A DNA stretch of 64,000 nucleotides, taken from positions 1,240,001 to 1,304,000 of the forward strand of contig CM016926.1 of NCBI GenBank assembly GCA_006247105.1, read 5' to 3'. The notes under the pieces are model-generated. The model saw only the letters and a program-made list of their open reading frames with translations. It was not told the DNA's origin and did not search any database. Positions 43,201 to 50,997 of the stretch are shown here, piece after piece. The position numbers and the translations under genes were made by a program. The DNA comes from Giardia muris. Taxonomy: Eukaryota > Fornicata > Diplomonadida > Hexamitidae. Position 1 is the first letter of the stretch. Every line of letters starts with the position of its first letter.

Positions 43201-43421
43201 AAGGGCTATGGAACGCCCTGCAGTATCATGCGGCGCGGAATGCCGTGACGCTCTGTCGGGTATGCAAGCAAGCACCGGTAACCTCTCTTTGCGTCCCTTG
43301 CGGGCATGTATTCTGCTGTTTCGATTGCGGTAAGAAACTCAAAGATGGGAAGTGTCAAGTCTGCGGGATGGCGGTCACGGGGCTCGAGCGCTTGACCCTT
43401 GAAGGGAAGCCAGCCACATGA
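40272..43421 (+). CDS. Ankyrin-repeat protein with C-terminal RING finger (probable E3 ubiquitin ligase)
   Basis: The 1049-residue product has three ankyrin blocks (about 20-195, 265-510 and 610-830 from the chosen start) separated by acidic and Ser/Pro-rich linkers, including a run of Asp/Glu near 225-245. After the last ankyrin block come a low-complexity linker and a coiled coil (about 910-970, KKKVSELTEQNTTLQRTVIQ). The C-terminus holds a RING-HC finger: CRVC, CGH, CFDC, CQVC, in the C3HC4 order. RING-HC domains recruit E2 enzymes, so the protein would target ankyrin-bound partners for ubiquitination. The ATG at 40272 is chosen because it follows six A; an ATG six codons upstream is possible. 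Confidence 0.87.
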   Translation: MSNPLIRACHEDNLSAAKKNISFARRLSQSGETALMTAIRARATSCVEFMVTHESGIFSRHQETALMIAAKLNYPEYVKLLLNSEGKLHQPSGLTALMYAAQSGAVPSARLLVKVEAGMSLSRDVSFDIFEGSIALPKGSTALMIAVIHRRKELIRLLLPYEQKVRNAMGRTALYYAQETKDSTILSLFNQEQHAFSGSSSDDIIEITDSEEDDGEDTASDMDDDTGEYMDEGSGPDTDEEEEEDEGSNSPAERLLELLRCNHREEAVEYGRGYRDFTPLMKGAILGDVKLVVGSLRHLKKHFFGLTALMLASFINNIVVLPHLRAEMRLQDDDKTTALMLAASNNCVECVKFLLDDEAGMKEADGGTALMRAAVEGHTACIKVLIGPEAKLTDDDGNTALIWAAMMGRSQAVELLRKDELGMQTVTGMSALMYAAERGNADCVKLLLDEAGKQVSCSFDLHGRYIQKGMTALMLAAFSGRMKVLTLLASTELSIRDSMGHDAIDYARSFKTEDSDSDQSSKEMVKYLMEQQKIVEKRMKVEPEVRTESETSPLTSPSPSPSTSLTSKKLARTVTFATDGNSFLDDLVAGKRITQEQIRNCTTIQTEEGLNSLMIAAYAGADQNISSLKGWMRAKSTSYGLTALMCAAASNQVSSIYRLGDEVQIITKEEMNILGTHIPAGATALIIAILRGNYLASLILQRSERDINDAAGVSPADHALRTGNYHILDLLVDHPIPQTITGQTHLMIAADMGEIEQLKTYTKQLGCQDEYGWTALMYAIRAGHSECVKALLDEINISNNANETPLMFAVVMNQNPYDSHFRKEYGVIEAIIRRISVSKKKKSDARPKPTQTPKHTPTSQDIDSKNTNSSNNGSSINEIEPALKISSMTESRSRPSIVFEKGVSTCENKGIDEERDDELKKKVSELTEQNTTLQRTVIQLREELAARDEKLRLLTISIPDVKEYTTKDLSAAKQNVEGLWNALQYHAARNAVTLCRVCKQAPVTSLCVPCGHVFCCFDCGKKLKDGKCQVCGMAVTGLERLTLEGKPAT

Positions 43422-43448
43422 TGCTCAACCGTCCCGAGGGTTTAAAAA

Positions 43449-44186
43449 ATGTCTGCTGATGGCTTCGACCAGGCACTTACCGTCTTCAGCCCGGAAGGCC
43501 GACTGTACCAGGTCGAGTATGCCTTCCGAGCGGTAAGGACCTCGGGCCTCTCCCACCTCGCGATCCGCTGCGCAGATGGGGTCGTCCTAGTGTCACAGCT
43601 CCCGAGCACGGACCGTCTCGTCGACGTCACCAACAGCACGTTCATCCACCCGATCAGCGGGTCGACTGTCTGCATGGTCTGTGGGCGCATCGCCGACGGC
43701 CGCCGGGTGGTTGATCGTGTCCGGAGCGAGGCGATCGACTTCTTCAGGAAATGGGATTATCATCCAACAGCAGACATCATCTGCGAACGCCTTGCCGACA
43801 TCAACCAGGTCTACACCCAGGAGGCGTGGCAGCGCCCCTTCGGAAACGTGGCGATCTTCGCCGGGTGGGATGAGGAGCGCGAATCTCCACTCCTGTTCCG
43901 GACAGACCCGGCTGGAACCTGCGTTGGGTATTTCTCGACGGCGGCGGGGGCGAAGGAGACGGAGCTTGTCGACGCATTAGCAGCTCTTCAACGCACGTGG
44001 AAAGGGCCATGTCCTTCGGTCCAGGATGGTATTCGTATAGCCCTGCGTCAGGTGCAACGGACTCTACACACCGGGATCACCGCTGATGACGTCGAGGTCG
44101 CCGTCGTCGAACGGACCGGGTTCCGTCGCTTGGTCGCGACAGAGATAGACCAGCTGCTTGCAGACTTGGCCGTTGGTCCGGAGTGA
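43449..44186 (+). CDS. 20S proteasome alpha subunit, alpha1/PSMA6-like
   Basis: The 245-residue protein starts with the alpha-subunit signature GFDQALTVFSPEGRLYQVEYAFRAV (5-29). VVLVSQLPSTDRLVD, FIHPISGSTVCMVCGRIADGR and ADINQVYTQEAWQRPFG (about 117-133) follow the family order, and LLFRTDPAGTCVGYFSTAAGAKETE matches the region after the active-site cleft. Alpha subunits form the gate rings of the 20S core and lack the N-terminal catalytic Thr, as here. The GFDxxxTxFSPEGRLYQVEYAF start with VYTQ and PAG best fits alpha1 (PSMA6). The start follows tttaaaaa. The stop is embedded in AGTGAA. Confidence 0.93.
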   Translation: MSADGFDQALTVFSPEGRLYQVEYAFRAVRTSGLSHLAIRCADGVVLVSQLPSTDRLVDVTNSTFIHPISGSTVCMVCGRIADGRRVVDRVRSEAIDFFRKWDYHPTADIICERLADINQVYTQEAWQRPFGNVAIFAGWDEERESPLLFRTDPAGTCVGYFSTAAGAKETELVDALAALQRTWKGPCPSVQDGIRIALRQVQRTLHTGITADDVEVAVVERTGFRRLVATEIDQLLADLAVGPE

Positions 44187-44187
44187 A
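44182..44187 (+). promoter_or_regulatory. Polyadenylation signal AGTGAA overlapping the proteasome gene stop
   Basis: AGTGAA includes the TGA stop (44184-44186). It matches the Giardia AGTRAA signal. The following 164 bp up to 44350 are pyrimidine-rich and hold no evident gene. Confidence 0.55.
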
Positions 44188-44350
44188 GTGGGATGGGCGA
44201 TCTTCTCCTCTTTCCTTCTCTCTCTTCTCAAGAGGAAGAAGACTTGAGACTCCAGTATGATGGAATGATAGGAGGATGTCTGGTCCTCCTCTAGAGCTCT
44301 ATAAGGCTGTGAGTTGGATTCACTAATAGACCTGGGCTCAAGTGGATGAA

Positions 44351-46312
44351 CTAAACCTCCGGCTCCAAACCTTCTGGGTCTTCGTCGACCACCTCGTCAT
44401 CCATGACGATGACCTCCGGCTCAGGCATTGGACTGCCCTCTTCAAGGTCCGGTTGAGGGATGATGTCGGTGGAGCACTCGCGCACCTCGTACGCCGCTGT
44501 AACTTGAGGCACGACGTCCGGGACCTCCTCGTGAAGGAAATGTGCGATGGGGTTAGGTTCCTCTGGTACTGGGGTCTCGGTAACTGGAAGGTCGGCCTGC
44601 CCACTCATGGTCTGCTCCTGGGTCGGTTCCTTGTGGATCATCCCTCCATAGTAGTTCTCGTCGAAGCAGGTGATCGCCTCGGGATTAGGATCAACGTACT
44701 GAATAGAATATGTAACACCATCACATGCAAAGGCCTCTTCCGAGACTAATGGAATCCCTACCCCAGGAAAGTCACACAGCGTGTCCTCGTCTATCATGGT
44801 ACCACGCTTCTTCTTTCGTAGAGGGGAGTTCAGGTGCACGAGACGAAGATTAGTTCGATCCACACTCGGGTCAAAGAAGTCCTCGTCCGAGTCCTCAGTC
44901 ACCTGTTCCAAGCCTGGCATGCTCCCGACAAGGCGCATCCGCTCCCGCGCCTCATCAACCGACGACAACTGCTTCATCCGTTGCCGACTCATTTTAATTC
45001 GTGCAAGCTTCTCCCGATGCATTGGGCTCATTGATCTGAAGTCAATGATGGGCAGGGTGTTTGGTCGGTACACTAGGTCCGCCTCATCCGAGATGAGCTC
45101 GAGCGTCCCCGGGTTGAACTCGGGGGTTTCCGCGAACTGCAAGAAAAGGGCCAAGAGACGGCGCCGAAGCCCTCCAAGACTCGTCTGCGAACGTCCTCGA
45201 CTCAGCATGTCCGCCTCACGGTCAATTAGAGAGATCGCCTCGCGTGTGAGGTCACAGTCGAATTCCTTAAGAGACCACTTGATTTGAAGAAGAACATCGA
45301 GCCTTTGGTCAATCATGCTGCCCTCGAACTTTGAGGCCACGGTCGCCTTATACTTCCCAATGGATTGCGGCGTCACCGTGTACCCCGCATAATCTCCAAG
45401 CGACGTCGCGTTGGGACCAACGAAGCATGACGTCTCCTCAAGAGCGTAGTATAAATCCCGTAGCGACGCAGCGCGTAGCGTGTAGGGAGTCATGACGTCA
45501 ACGAACGTGCCGTCGGATATCTGCCACTTGCGTGGGCGCGAGATCCGGTTGAAGAACTGTGCAACACGGTCCGTCCGGGTCAGATAATGGGCCTGACGTT
45601 TCAGAAGGTCGATGTTCTGGAGAAGACGGGTCTCCTTCTCGAGAAGAAGCTCGAAGCTCGCTTGCTTCGCCTCGGGCGGAAGGGCCGCCTCCTTGATCGC
45701 GAAGGTCTGTTGGCGAACCCAGACAGCAACCTCATCGTACAGGAGCTGGAAGTCTTCTGGGGTTCTTGGGCAGATCCGTCGATTCATTTGATATCGACGT
45801 TCCTTTTCGCGCGTGATCGCTAGCTGCTCGTCCGCCTCGCGCTGTTGTGACGCCACTCTCGCTCGTTCCAACCGAATTCCATCAGTTCGACATTTGGCTC
45901 GGTAACGTCTCCAACATGCTTGAATGAAGACGATCGCGGCGTTCCGACGGGCGAGGTACTGTTCGGACGTTTCATAGCGGTCAGCTCGCCCGATCATCGT
46001 ATACTCCCCAGGAGTTTTGTGGGAGTTCATCAAAGTTGATCTTTGAGGCTGCGTGAAGGCTTCCCGCTTCGTCTGAACGAAGCAGTTCTTGAAGGAATGG
46101 GTCTGGGTATCTCGGGAGACCATCTTCGGCTGGGCCAGGAAGGACTGGCCTTGTGCGGCGGCGAGAAATCTTCGTGTTGAGTTGAAAAACCGTGTGTAGA
46201 GCGTCTGGACTGCGGTGTCGAACACGTGTGGAGAGTTCTCAGCAACGAAGTGCATGCAGAGGAGAGACCGGGGGGGCGGCTCGACCGAGGGGGATTCATC
46301 TGTCGTCGCCAT
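44351..46312 (-). CDS. IQUB-like (IQ motif and ubiquitin-like domain) flagellar protein
   Basis: The 653 residues match the C-terminal half of IQUB, a radial-spoke-associated protein of motile cilia. Seen in order: an IQ-like motif AAIVFIQACWRRYRAK (about 126-141) that could bind calmodulin; NRRICPRTPEDFQLLYDEVAVW (about 179-200); LLLEKETRLLQNIDLLKRQA; RISRPRKWQISDGTFVDVMTPYTLRA (about 252-280); RLDVLLQIKWSLKEFDCDLT with LIDREADML (about 335-370); and LRRRLLALFLQFAETPEFNP (about 382-401). The ubiquitin-like domain of the animal protein is not evident. The C-terminus is long, acidic and probably disordered. The gene diverges from ALG14 with 25 bp between the starts. The start follows ccaaaaaa. 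Confidence 0.82.
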   Translation of the reverse strand: MATTDESPSVEPPPRSLLCMHFVAENSPHVFDTAVQTLYTRFFNSTRRFLAAAQGQSFLAQPKMVSRDTQTHSFKNCFVQTKREAFTQPQRSTLMNSHKTPGEYTMIGRADRYETSEQYLARRNAAIVFIQACWRRYRAKCRTDGIRLERARVASQQREADEQLAITREKERRYQMNRRICPRTPEDFQLLYDEVAVWVRQQTFAIKEAALPPEAKQASFELLLEKETRLLQNIDLLKRQAHYLTRTDRVAQFFNRISRPRKWQISDGTFVDVMTPYTLRAASLRDLYYALEETSCFVGPNATSLGDYAGYTVTPQSIGKYKATVASKFEGSMIDQRLDVLLQIKWSLKEFDCDLTREAISLIDREADMLSRGRSQTSLGGLRRRLLALFLQFAETPEFNPGTLELISDEADLVYRPNTLPIIDFRSMSPMHREKLARIKMSRQRMKQLSSVDEARERMRLVGSMPGLEQVTEDSDEDFFDPSVDRTNLRLVHLNSPLRKKKRGTMIDEDTLCDFPGVGIPLVSEEAFACDGVTYSIQYVDPNPEAITCFDENYYGGMIHKEPTQEQTMSGQADLPVTETPVPEEPNPIAHFLHEEVPDVVPQVTAAYEVRECSTDIIPQPDLEEGSPMPEPEVIVMDDEVVDEDPEGLEPEV

Positions 46313-46337
46313 TTTTTTGGGCCCGGAACCTCAGCAT

Positions 46338-46934
46338 ATGCTTTGGCCTCTACTCGCTCTGATGGCCGCGGCCTGGCTAGCATTGATTCTTTTGCTCGCG
46401 CGTGGAGGTCGGAAGGGTGTGACGTTGGTTGTCCTTGGGAGTGGTGGCCATACTGCCGAGATGGTCTATCTCTTACAAGGGCTAGGGGCTGGACTCGGGA
46501 CTAAACATTATGCCATCGCACGGTCCGATAAGCACTCGGTGAACCGGCTACAGGCCGTGGATCCAACGGCAGAGAAGGAAGGGCGGGTCCATTATATCTA
46601 TCGTGCTCGTGAAGTTCATCAATCGATGTTAACGACGGTCTTCACAACGCTCCTGGCCGCTTGTGAGTCCCTTTGCCTTCTGGTACGCGTACGTCCTCGA
46701 ATCCTTTTCGTCAATGGACCAGGGACATGTTTCCCATTGATCATCCTGGTCCGCCTTCTACGCATCTTCTGTGGCCTCCCGGGATCAACCGTTTTCGTCG
46801 AGACGATCACGCGCACCTCAAGGCTAAGTATGACAGTCCGTCTATCATCTTGGGCGATCGACCTCCTTGTTGTTAATTGGAAGCAATTAGCGGAGACTAC
46901 GGGGGCAAAATTCATTCCTCTCTACACGTCATAG
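46338..46934 (+). CDS. ALG14: ALG14 subunit of UDP-GlcNAc:Dol-PP-GlcNAc transferase
   Basis: ALG14 anchors ALG13 at the ER membrane; together they add the second GlcNAc to dolichol-PP-GlcNAc. The 198-residue product has an N-terminal membrane anchor (about 2-20, LWPLLALMAAAWLALILLL), then VTLVVLGSGGHTAEMVYLL (about 28-46, the family signature GSGGHTxEM), IYRAREVHQS (about 87), PRILFVNGPGTCFPLIIL (about 119-136) and VFVETITRTSRLSMTVRL (about 153-170). Near-minimal size is normal. Giardia is known to make a truncated Dol-PP-GlcNAc2, so this enzyme is central to its N-glycosylation. Upstream in-frame ATGs lie inside the divergent gene, so I use the ATG at 46338. Confidence 0.88.
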   Translation: MLWPLLALMAAAWLALILLLARGGRKGVTLVVLGSGGHTAEMVYLLQGLGAGLGTKHYAIARSDKHSVNRLQAVDPTAEKEGRVHYIYRAREVHQSMLTTVFTTLLAACESLCLLVRVRPRILFVNGPGTCFPLIILVRLLRIFCGLPGSTVFVETITRTSRLSMTVRLSSWAIDLLVVNWKQLAETTGAKFIPLYTS

Positions 46935-47009
46935 GTAGAGAGTGTGTGTCTAAGCGTACGAGTGTGTACGACTGGGTGCGAGTCTTCTAGTCATAGTCCC
47001 TCGTCGCTA

Positions 47010-47804
47010 TCAGTTTGGGACGAGCTGGACTGACGTCCTCTGAAGCAATAGACGCCGTTCAGGCTCGGATGGAGCAGTTCGGCCCTTGAGAGCCAAGTAA
47101 ATCCCGATTCCGACAGAGGAGATGACGACTAGAGCTAACAGGCAATACCCTTCAATCTGCATCGTAAACGATGGCTGCTGAAGCAAGACACCGAAAATGA
47201 TGATACCCACGAATAAGGGCCCCATCCAAGAAAGGAAGATTAGCCCGGAGAGGATTGAGATGAGACAGACGACGGGAAGGCAAATGAGGGAGGCACGATC
47301 CAGCCATGAATCTAATCCCTTGCTACTGATGGTACGCAAAGCCCCAATGGAGAGGAGATAAGTGGTCCAAGCGATTTCCATTGAGTAGACCTGGACGCAC
47401 CAAAGAGAGTCAGGAAGAAGATAGACGATGTAGATCCCGGCAAGATCGGCAAATAGGATGAGTCCCATGAGGCAAGTCCCTACTAGTGGTATCCAATAAG
47501 CGGTAATTGAGAGAGAAATTATAGACATAGCGAGAGTGTACACTCGTATCGCGCAGACGACGACCCGCTCCAGTAGGGTGTGCCGGGCGCGCGTATGGAA
47601 GAGCCAGACGATCCAGTAGATCGCCCCTCCGACGAGGGCGACCGCGGCAATGATTACAATTGGGATGGGCAAATCCAAGGGAGTCTTTGTAAGACGTGGG
47701 GCGGTTACGATCCAGACCCCTCCCAACGAGCCGCCAAGGATCAGTATCATGACTAGGGTCGTATAGATCAGAGTGGTCCTAGCACTTTCAATTGACTCGG
47801 ACAT
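47010..47804 (-). CDS. Polytopic membrane protein, about 8 spans (unknown)
   Basis: Not recognised. The 264-residue product is hydrophobic, with about eight predicted helices, for example TLIYTTLVMILILGGSLGG (about 11-29), VIIAAVALVGGAIYWIVWLF (about 49-68) and YCLLALVVISSVGIGIYLAL near the end. The basic C-terminus (LKGRTAPSEPERRLLLQR) is likely cytosolic. There is no transporter signature. The ATG at 47804 is preceded by gtagaaaat, the A-rich start type of this genome. An alternative in-frame ATG at 47828 would overlap the upstream stop as TAATG and add eight residues. Its end lies 75 bp from the convergent ALG14 stop. Confidence 0.7.
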   Translation of the reverse strand: MSESIESARTTLIYTTLVMILILGGSLGGVWIVTAPRLTKTPLDLPIPIVIIAAVALVGGAIYWIVWLFHTRARHTLLERVVVCAIRVYTLAMSIISLSITAYWIPLVGTCLMGLILFADLAGIYIVYLLPDSLWCVQVYSMEIAWTTYLLSIGALRTISSKGLDSWLDRASLICLPVVCLISILSGLIFLSWMGPLFVGIIIFGVLLQQPSFTMQIEGYCLLALVVISSVGIGIYLALKGRTAPSEPERRLLLQRTSVQLVPN

Positions 47805-47827
47805 ATTTTCTACCTCACCCGGCAGCA

Positions 47828-49552
47828 TTAAGAGGTAGGGCGTACTCGTTCCTCCAAGGCCGAAACAATCGTCTCGAACAAGGGACCAAATACCCCGTCT
47901 GTGAAGCCCTTGAGAAGGCTTATCCATTGACCAATTAAGTCGAGAGCATGCTTAGATAGGCGAGTAGGAATGAGCAGTAAGGCGGCGGAAATTTTGTAAC
48001 CAAGTAGAAGGGCGATGGGTCTACGGCGTTCGATGGGTTGTCGAAGAAGGTGTTCCATTGAGCATTGAAGTATAAGGCCAGCCTCCTCGACGTTGAGATT
48101 CTGTAGAGAATGAGTGCGGAGTTGTCTTAGGGCGGTTAGATATGAGACGAGCAGGTGGGGTTCGACCTTATCCTCACTGACTGCGATACGGCAAGCGTTA
48201 TGGAAGTAATGAAGGGCTTGTTGTGGGTCTCCTAAAGCAAGACATAACCGTCCTAGCATGTCACTATAAACCGAGCGTTCTTCTTCGCGATGAAGGTCCA
48301 AGTATAAGGAGTAGGACCTATAGATCAGTTCCGTGCGAGCTTCCGACCTCCTCGTACGACGGATCTTGAGCCAGATGAGGTATGCGAGACGTTCCTTGAT
48401 CGAGGTGACATGCCTAGACTGATCTACGGCAAGGCCATAATAATGAATGGATCGGTCCAGTGACTTATCGTTCGAATCCTCACGGAAGCATTGGAGATGG
48501 TAGAAGCCAAGGTCTGTGGCGGCACGGATTTGTAACGCTTTTGAGTTATCGAGGACGTATTGTAATAGTTCGGGATCGTTCTCAATTTCTCCAACGGAAA
48601 GAAGGTAATGTAGAAGAGGTTCCCATGCCTTCATCCTTTTGAGCTGTTCAATATGTGTCTCGGTCAAGTCTACACGGATCCTCTCACATACTTGCTTCAG
48701 TGTTCGATACCCAAAGTTACATGTGATTTCTAATCTTCGTAGTAATACTTCTCGTGCTTGTTCCACCTTATCAGCTAATAGAAAGAACTCAACAGCATTG
48801 GCATGACACCCGAGACCTTCTAGAAGCTCCGCTACCATCTCGTACTCCCCACGCATACTAAGAGCTTGAATTTGCATACACTTTCGGGTTTGATTTGAAT
48901 ATCCAAGTAGGTGAGTTCCCTCAAGCCAACGTGAGACATTAGCCTCCTGGTTTGACAACGAGGAAAGCATTGCTTCAATAACATGTAACCATTGCATATT
49001 TGTCTCCAGGAAATCTGGATCACTCAGGTTATGTGAGACCACAAGTAGGGCTACGGCAGCTGCTAGGACAGATCCGAAGCCATCATTCGAACGTGTCACC
49101 ATCTTCTCTTGTAAGGAGGTGAGTCGGTCATGTATCAAGGCGCGATTGATCTGTACTGACATTGGAAGGTTTGCGATCTCATAGATGGTCTTTAGATACT
49201 CAACGTACCCGTCATCCTTCGCCTCATCATCCAGGGAATTCAGACGTATCAACGTCTCGATTATATCAGGCGTAGTACCGAAATAGAGATGTACAGAGCG
49301 TTTCAAAACCTCATAGGGTTGACATGCAGTTCTTAGCGTTTCCAATAGAGTATGGTATGCTATGGCCCTAGTGGTTGGTAAAAGGTGCAACAATGCATAG
49401 GCTTGATCAAGAAGCTCAGGTTCGCGAACGAAAGGGACTTCGACCTCGATTGCATCGGATGGGACGGTTGGACCTCCTCGGATGTAATTCAGGAGGATGA
49501 AACGGTCCACAAGCGCCCTAATACGGCCTTGTACTTCGGAATCAATGGCCAT
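47828..49552 (-). CDS. Helical/TPR-like repeat protein (unknown)
   Basis: The 574 residues are almost all helical, with TPR-like pairs in the second half (LGDPQQALHYFHNACRIAVS at about 435 is the clearest). The first half has longer helices (YALLHLLPTTRAIAYHTLLE). No signal or membrane segment. TPR and HEAT-like solenoids act as scaffolds, for example in intraflagellar transport, the proteasome lid or nuclear assembly factors such as TTC27. Nothing distinguishes these here. The ATG at 49552 precedes MAIDSEVQ and follows aatttatc on the minus strand. The downstream gene starts within about 24 bp of its stop. Confidence 0.65.
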   Translation of the reverse strand: MAIDSEVQGRIRALVDRFILLNYIRGGPTVPSDAIEVEVPFVREPELLDQAYALLHLLPTTRAIAYHTLLETLRTACQPYEVLKRSVHLYFGTTPDIIETLIRLNSLDDEAKDDGYVEYLKTIYEIANLPMSVQINRALIHDRLTSLQEKMVTRSNDGFGSVLAAAVALLVVSHNLSDPDFLETNMQWLHVIEAMLSSLSNQEANVSRWLEGTHLLGYSNQTRKCMQIQALSMRGEYEMVAELLEGLGCHANAVEFFLLADKVEQAREVLLRRLEITCNFGYRTLKQVCERIRVDLTETHIEQLKRMKAWEPLLHYLLSVGEIENDPELLQYVLDNSKALQIRAATDLGFYHLQCFREDSNDKSLDRSIHYYGLAVDQSRHVTSIKERLAYLIWLKIRRTRRSEARTELIYRSYSLYLDLHREEERSVYSDMLGRLCLALGDPQQALHYFHNACRIAVSEDKVEPHLLVSYLTALRQLRTHSLQNLNVEEAGLILQCSMEHLLRQPIERRRPIALLLGYKISAALLLIPTRLSKHALDLIGQWISLLKGFTDGVFGPLFETIVSALEERVRPTS

Positions 49553-49672
49553 GATAAATTGTTCTGTCGTTAGTCTTTTTACACCAATTCAGGTCCTTCT
49601 CGATTGAAGCTTTGAAGATAACGTGGATCTACGATTCAAGCACTTGTATGCATCAGCCCCACTAGGATTGGT

Positions 49673-50863
49673 TCAATAATCATCTCCAACACTAAAGACC
49701 TCCTTCCCCCAATCCCCAACCATGAAGGTGTGTTCGAACTGCGCGACATGACACCCATGCTTATCAACGAGCTTCGGGTATGGATTAACGACCCCAGACT
49801 TGCATAAGCTATCAAGGGCCAACGAATAATTCCTCTCACCCATCCCTTCAAGGGTTCTTGGACTCCATGCCAAAGTCCCGAACATGTCCTTCAATTTTGT
49901 GAAGAGTTTCTTCGCACTATCAGGTCCCTTGATGAAGGCAGGCTTCAAGTTCATCGCCTTTGAAGATACCATGAAGTGAGAGACTGGTAATTCGTCCGTG
50001 ATCAGACCCCTCCCACTCGACGAAAAGGTCTCGCATGCATAGACCTCTCCAGCACCCATACGCCCGTACTCCTCACCCTTTCCACGGCAATTGGGGATGG
50101 ACTTTCCAGAGTGTATCTTATATCGTCCCACCATGTGCCCCGATAGGTTTCTGACCGGCTGGAGCTTGATAGGAGCATTCTGGTTCTTATAGTCGAGCTC
50201 ATATGAACAAATTACCTCCTCGATGCAGTTCCCCAGCTCCGAGATTGGGACGTCAACTCCTGCACGTTTGATCGCCTCTGTTGTCGCCTCATGGCTTGCC
50301 TGTGCAAGGGTGTCGAAGATTGGGTTGAAATGGATTGTGAATGCTGAGTCAATAATGTATCCGTTGGAATGCACCCCAAAGTCGACCTTGATAACGTCAT
50401 CCGTCTGAATCACATGCGTATCATTCTTCAGAGGAGAATAATGAGCCGCACAATGGTTCAATGATAAACCCAATGGAAAGGCCTGACCACACCAGGTTTC
50501 ATCCTTGGGCTTATAGGTCTGATAATCGTTCTCCTCATGGCCGCAAAGAAGACGAATACGCTTCTCGATATCTTCAGCCGCTTGGTACATGTCAACGCCA
50601 ACGATAAGAACACTACGGGCATACTTCCGGACCTGCTTATGGATCTCCGCGGCCTTTCGGAGATGAAGGCGCACCTCCTCGTTATCCACGGGTTGGAAGT
50701 CCGTCGATTGCGGGTCAGCAGACCAAAGGAGACGTCCAATCGGATAGGGAGTATCACCTTGAAGTTGCTGGACTGGGATTGTTGGAGGGGTCGTCTGCCC
50801 GGTCGTGTAGAGAGGCTCTGTGAGAGTCACCCCTTCAATTGGTGTCGCTTCAAGGATGGACAT
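49673..50863 (-). CDS. Methionine aminopeptidase type 2
   Basis: Removes the initiator Met from nascent proteins, using two metal ions. All five ligands are in place for a type 2 enzyme: Asp161 (KVDFGVHSNGYIIDSAFT), Asp172, His243 (SGHMVGRYKIH), Glu278 (YACETFSSSGRG) and Glu377 (AQFEHTF). His137 and His141 lie in SLNHCAAHYSPL, the segment that in MetAP2 carries the fumagillin-reactive His. The type 2 insertion (about 257-360) is present, while the long Lys/Asp-rich N-terminal extension of animal MetAP2 is absent, giving 396 residues. MetAP2 is a drug target of fumagillin in Giardia, from established knowledge. The start follows ggataaaa; it diverges from the ankyrin gene with 134 bp between starts. 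Confidence 0.93.
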   Translation of the reverse strand: MSILEATPIEGVTLTEPLYTTGQTTPPTIPVQQLQGDTPYPIGRLLWSADPQSTDFQPVDNEEVRLHLRKAAEIHKQVRKYARSVLIVGVDMYQAAEDIEKRIRLLCGHEENDYQTYKPKDETWCGQAFPLGLSLNHCAAHYSPLKNDTHVIQTDDVIKVDFGVHSNGYIIDSAFTIHFNPIFDTLAQASHEATTEAIKRAGVDVPISELGNCIEEVICSYELDYKNQNAPIKLQPVRNLSGHMVGRYKIHSGKSIPNCRGKGEEYGRMGAGEVYACETFSSSGRGLITDELPVSHFMVSSKAMNLKPAFIKGPDSAKKLFTKLKDMFGTLAWSPRTLEGMGERNYSLALDSLCKSGVVNPYPKLVDKHGCHVAQFEHTFMVGDWGKEVFSVGDDY

Positions 50864-50997
50864 TTTTATCCTCTGTAATCATGTTGTGGTTGTGGCTGTG
50901 GGAGGGGTGGGAAGGAGAATGGGAAGACCCATCACAAAGAAAGAGAAGGTGAATAACGTTGACACTGATTCTCAGATATAAGAAGAAAGCCCTGTAG

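Noticed and set aside
44187..44350. Possible C/D-box RNA in the gap after the proteasome gene
   Set aside because: A box-C-like ATGATGG is present but no convincing box D or terminal stem; the region is a pyrimidine-rich spacer.
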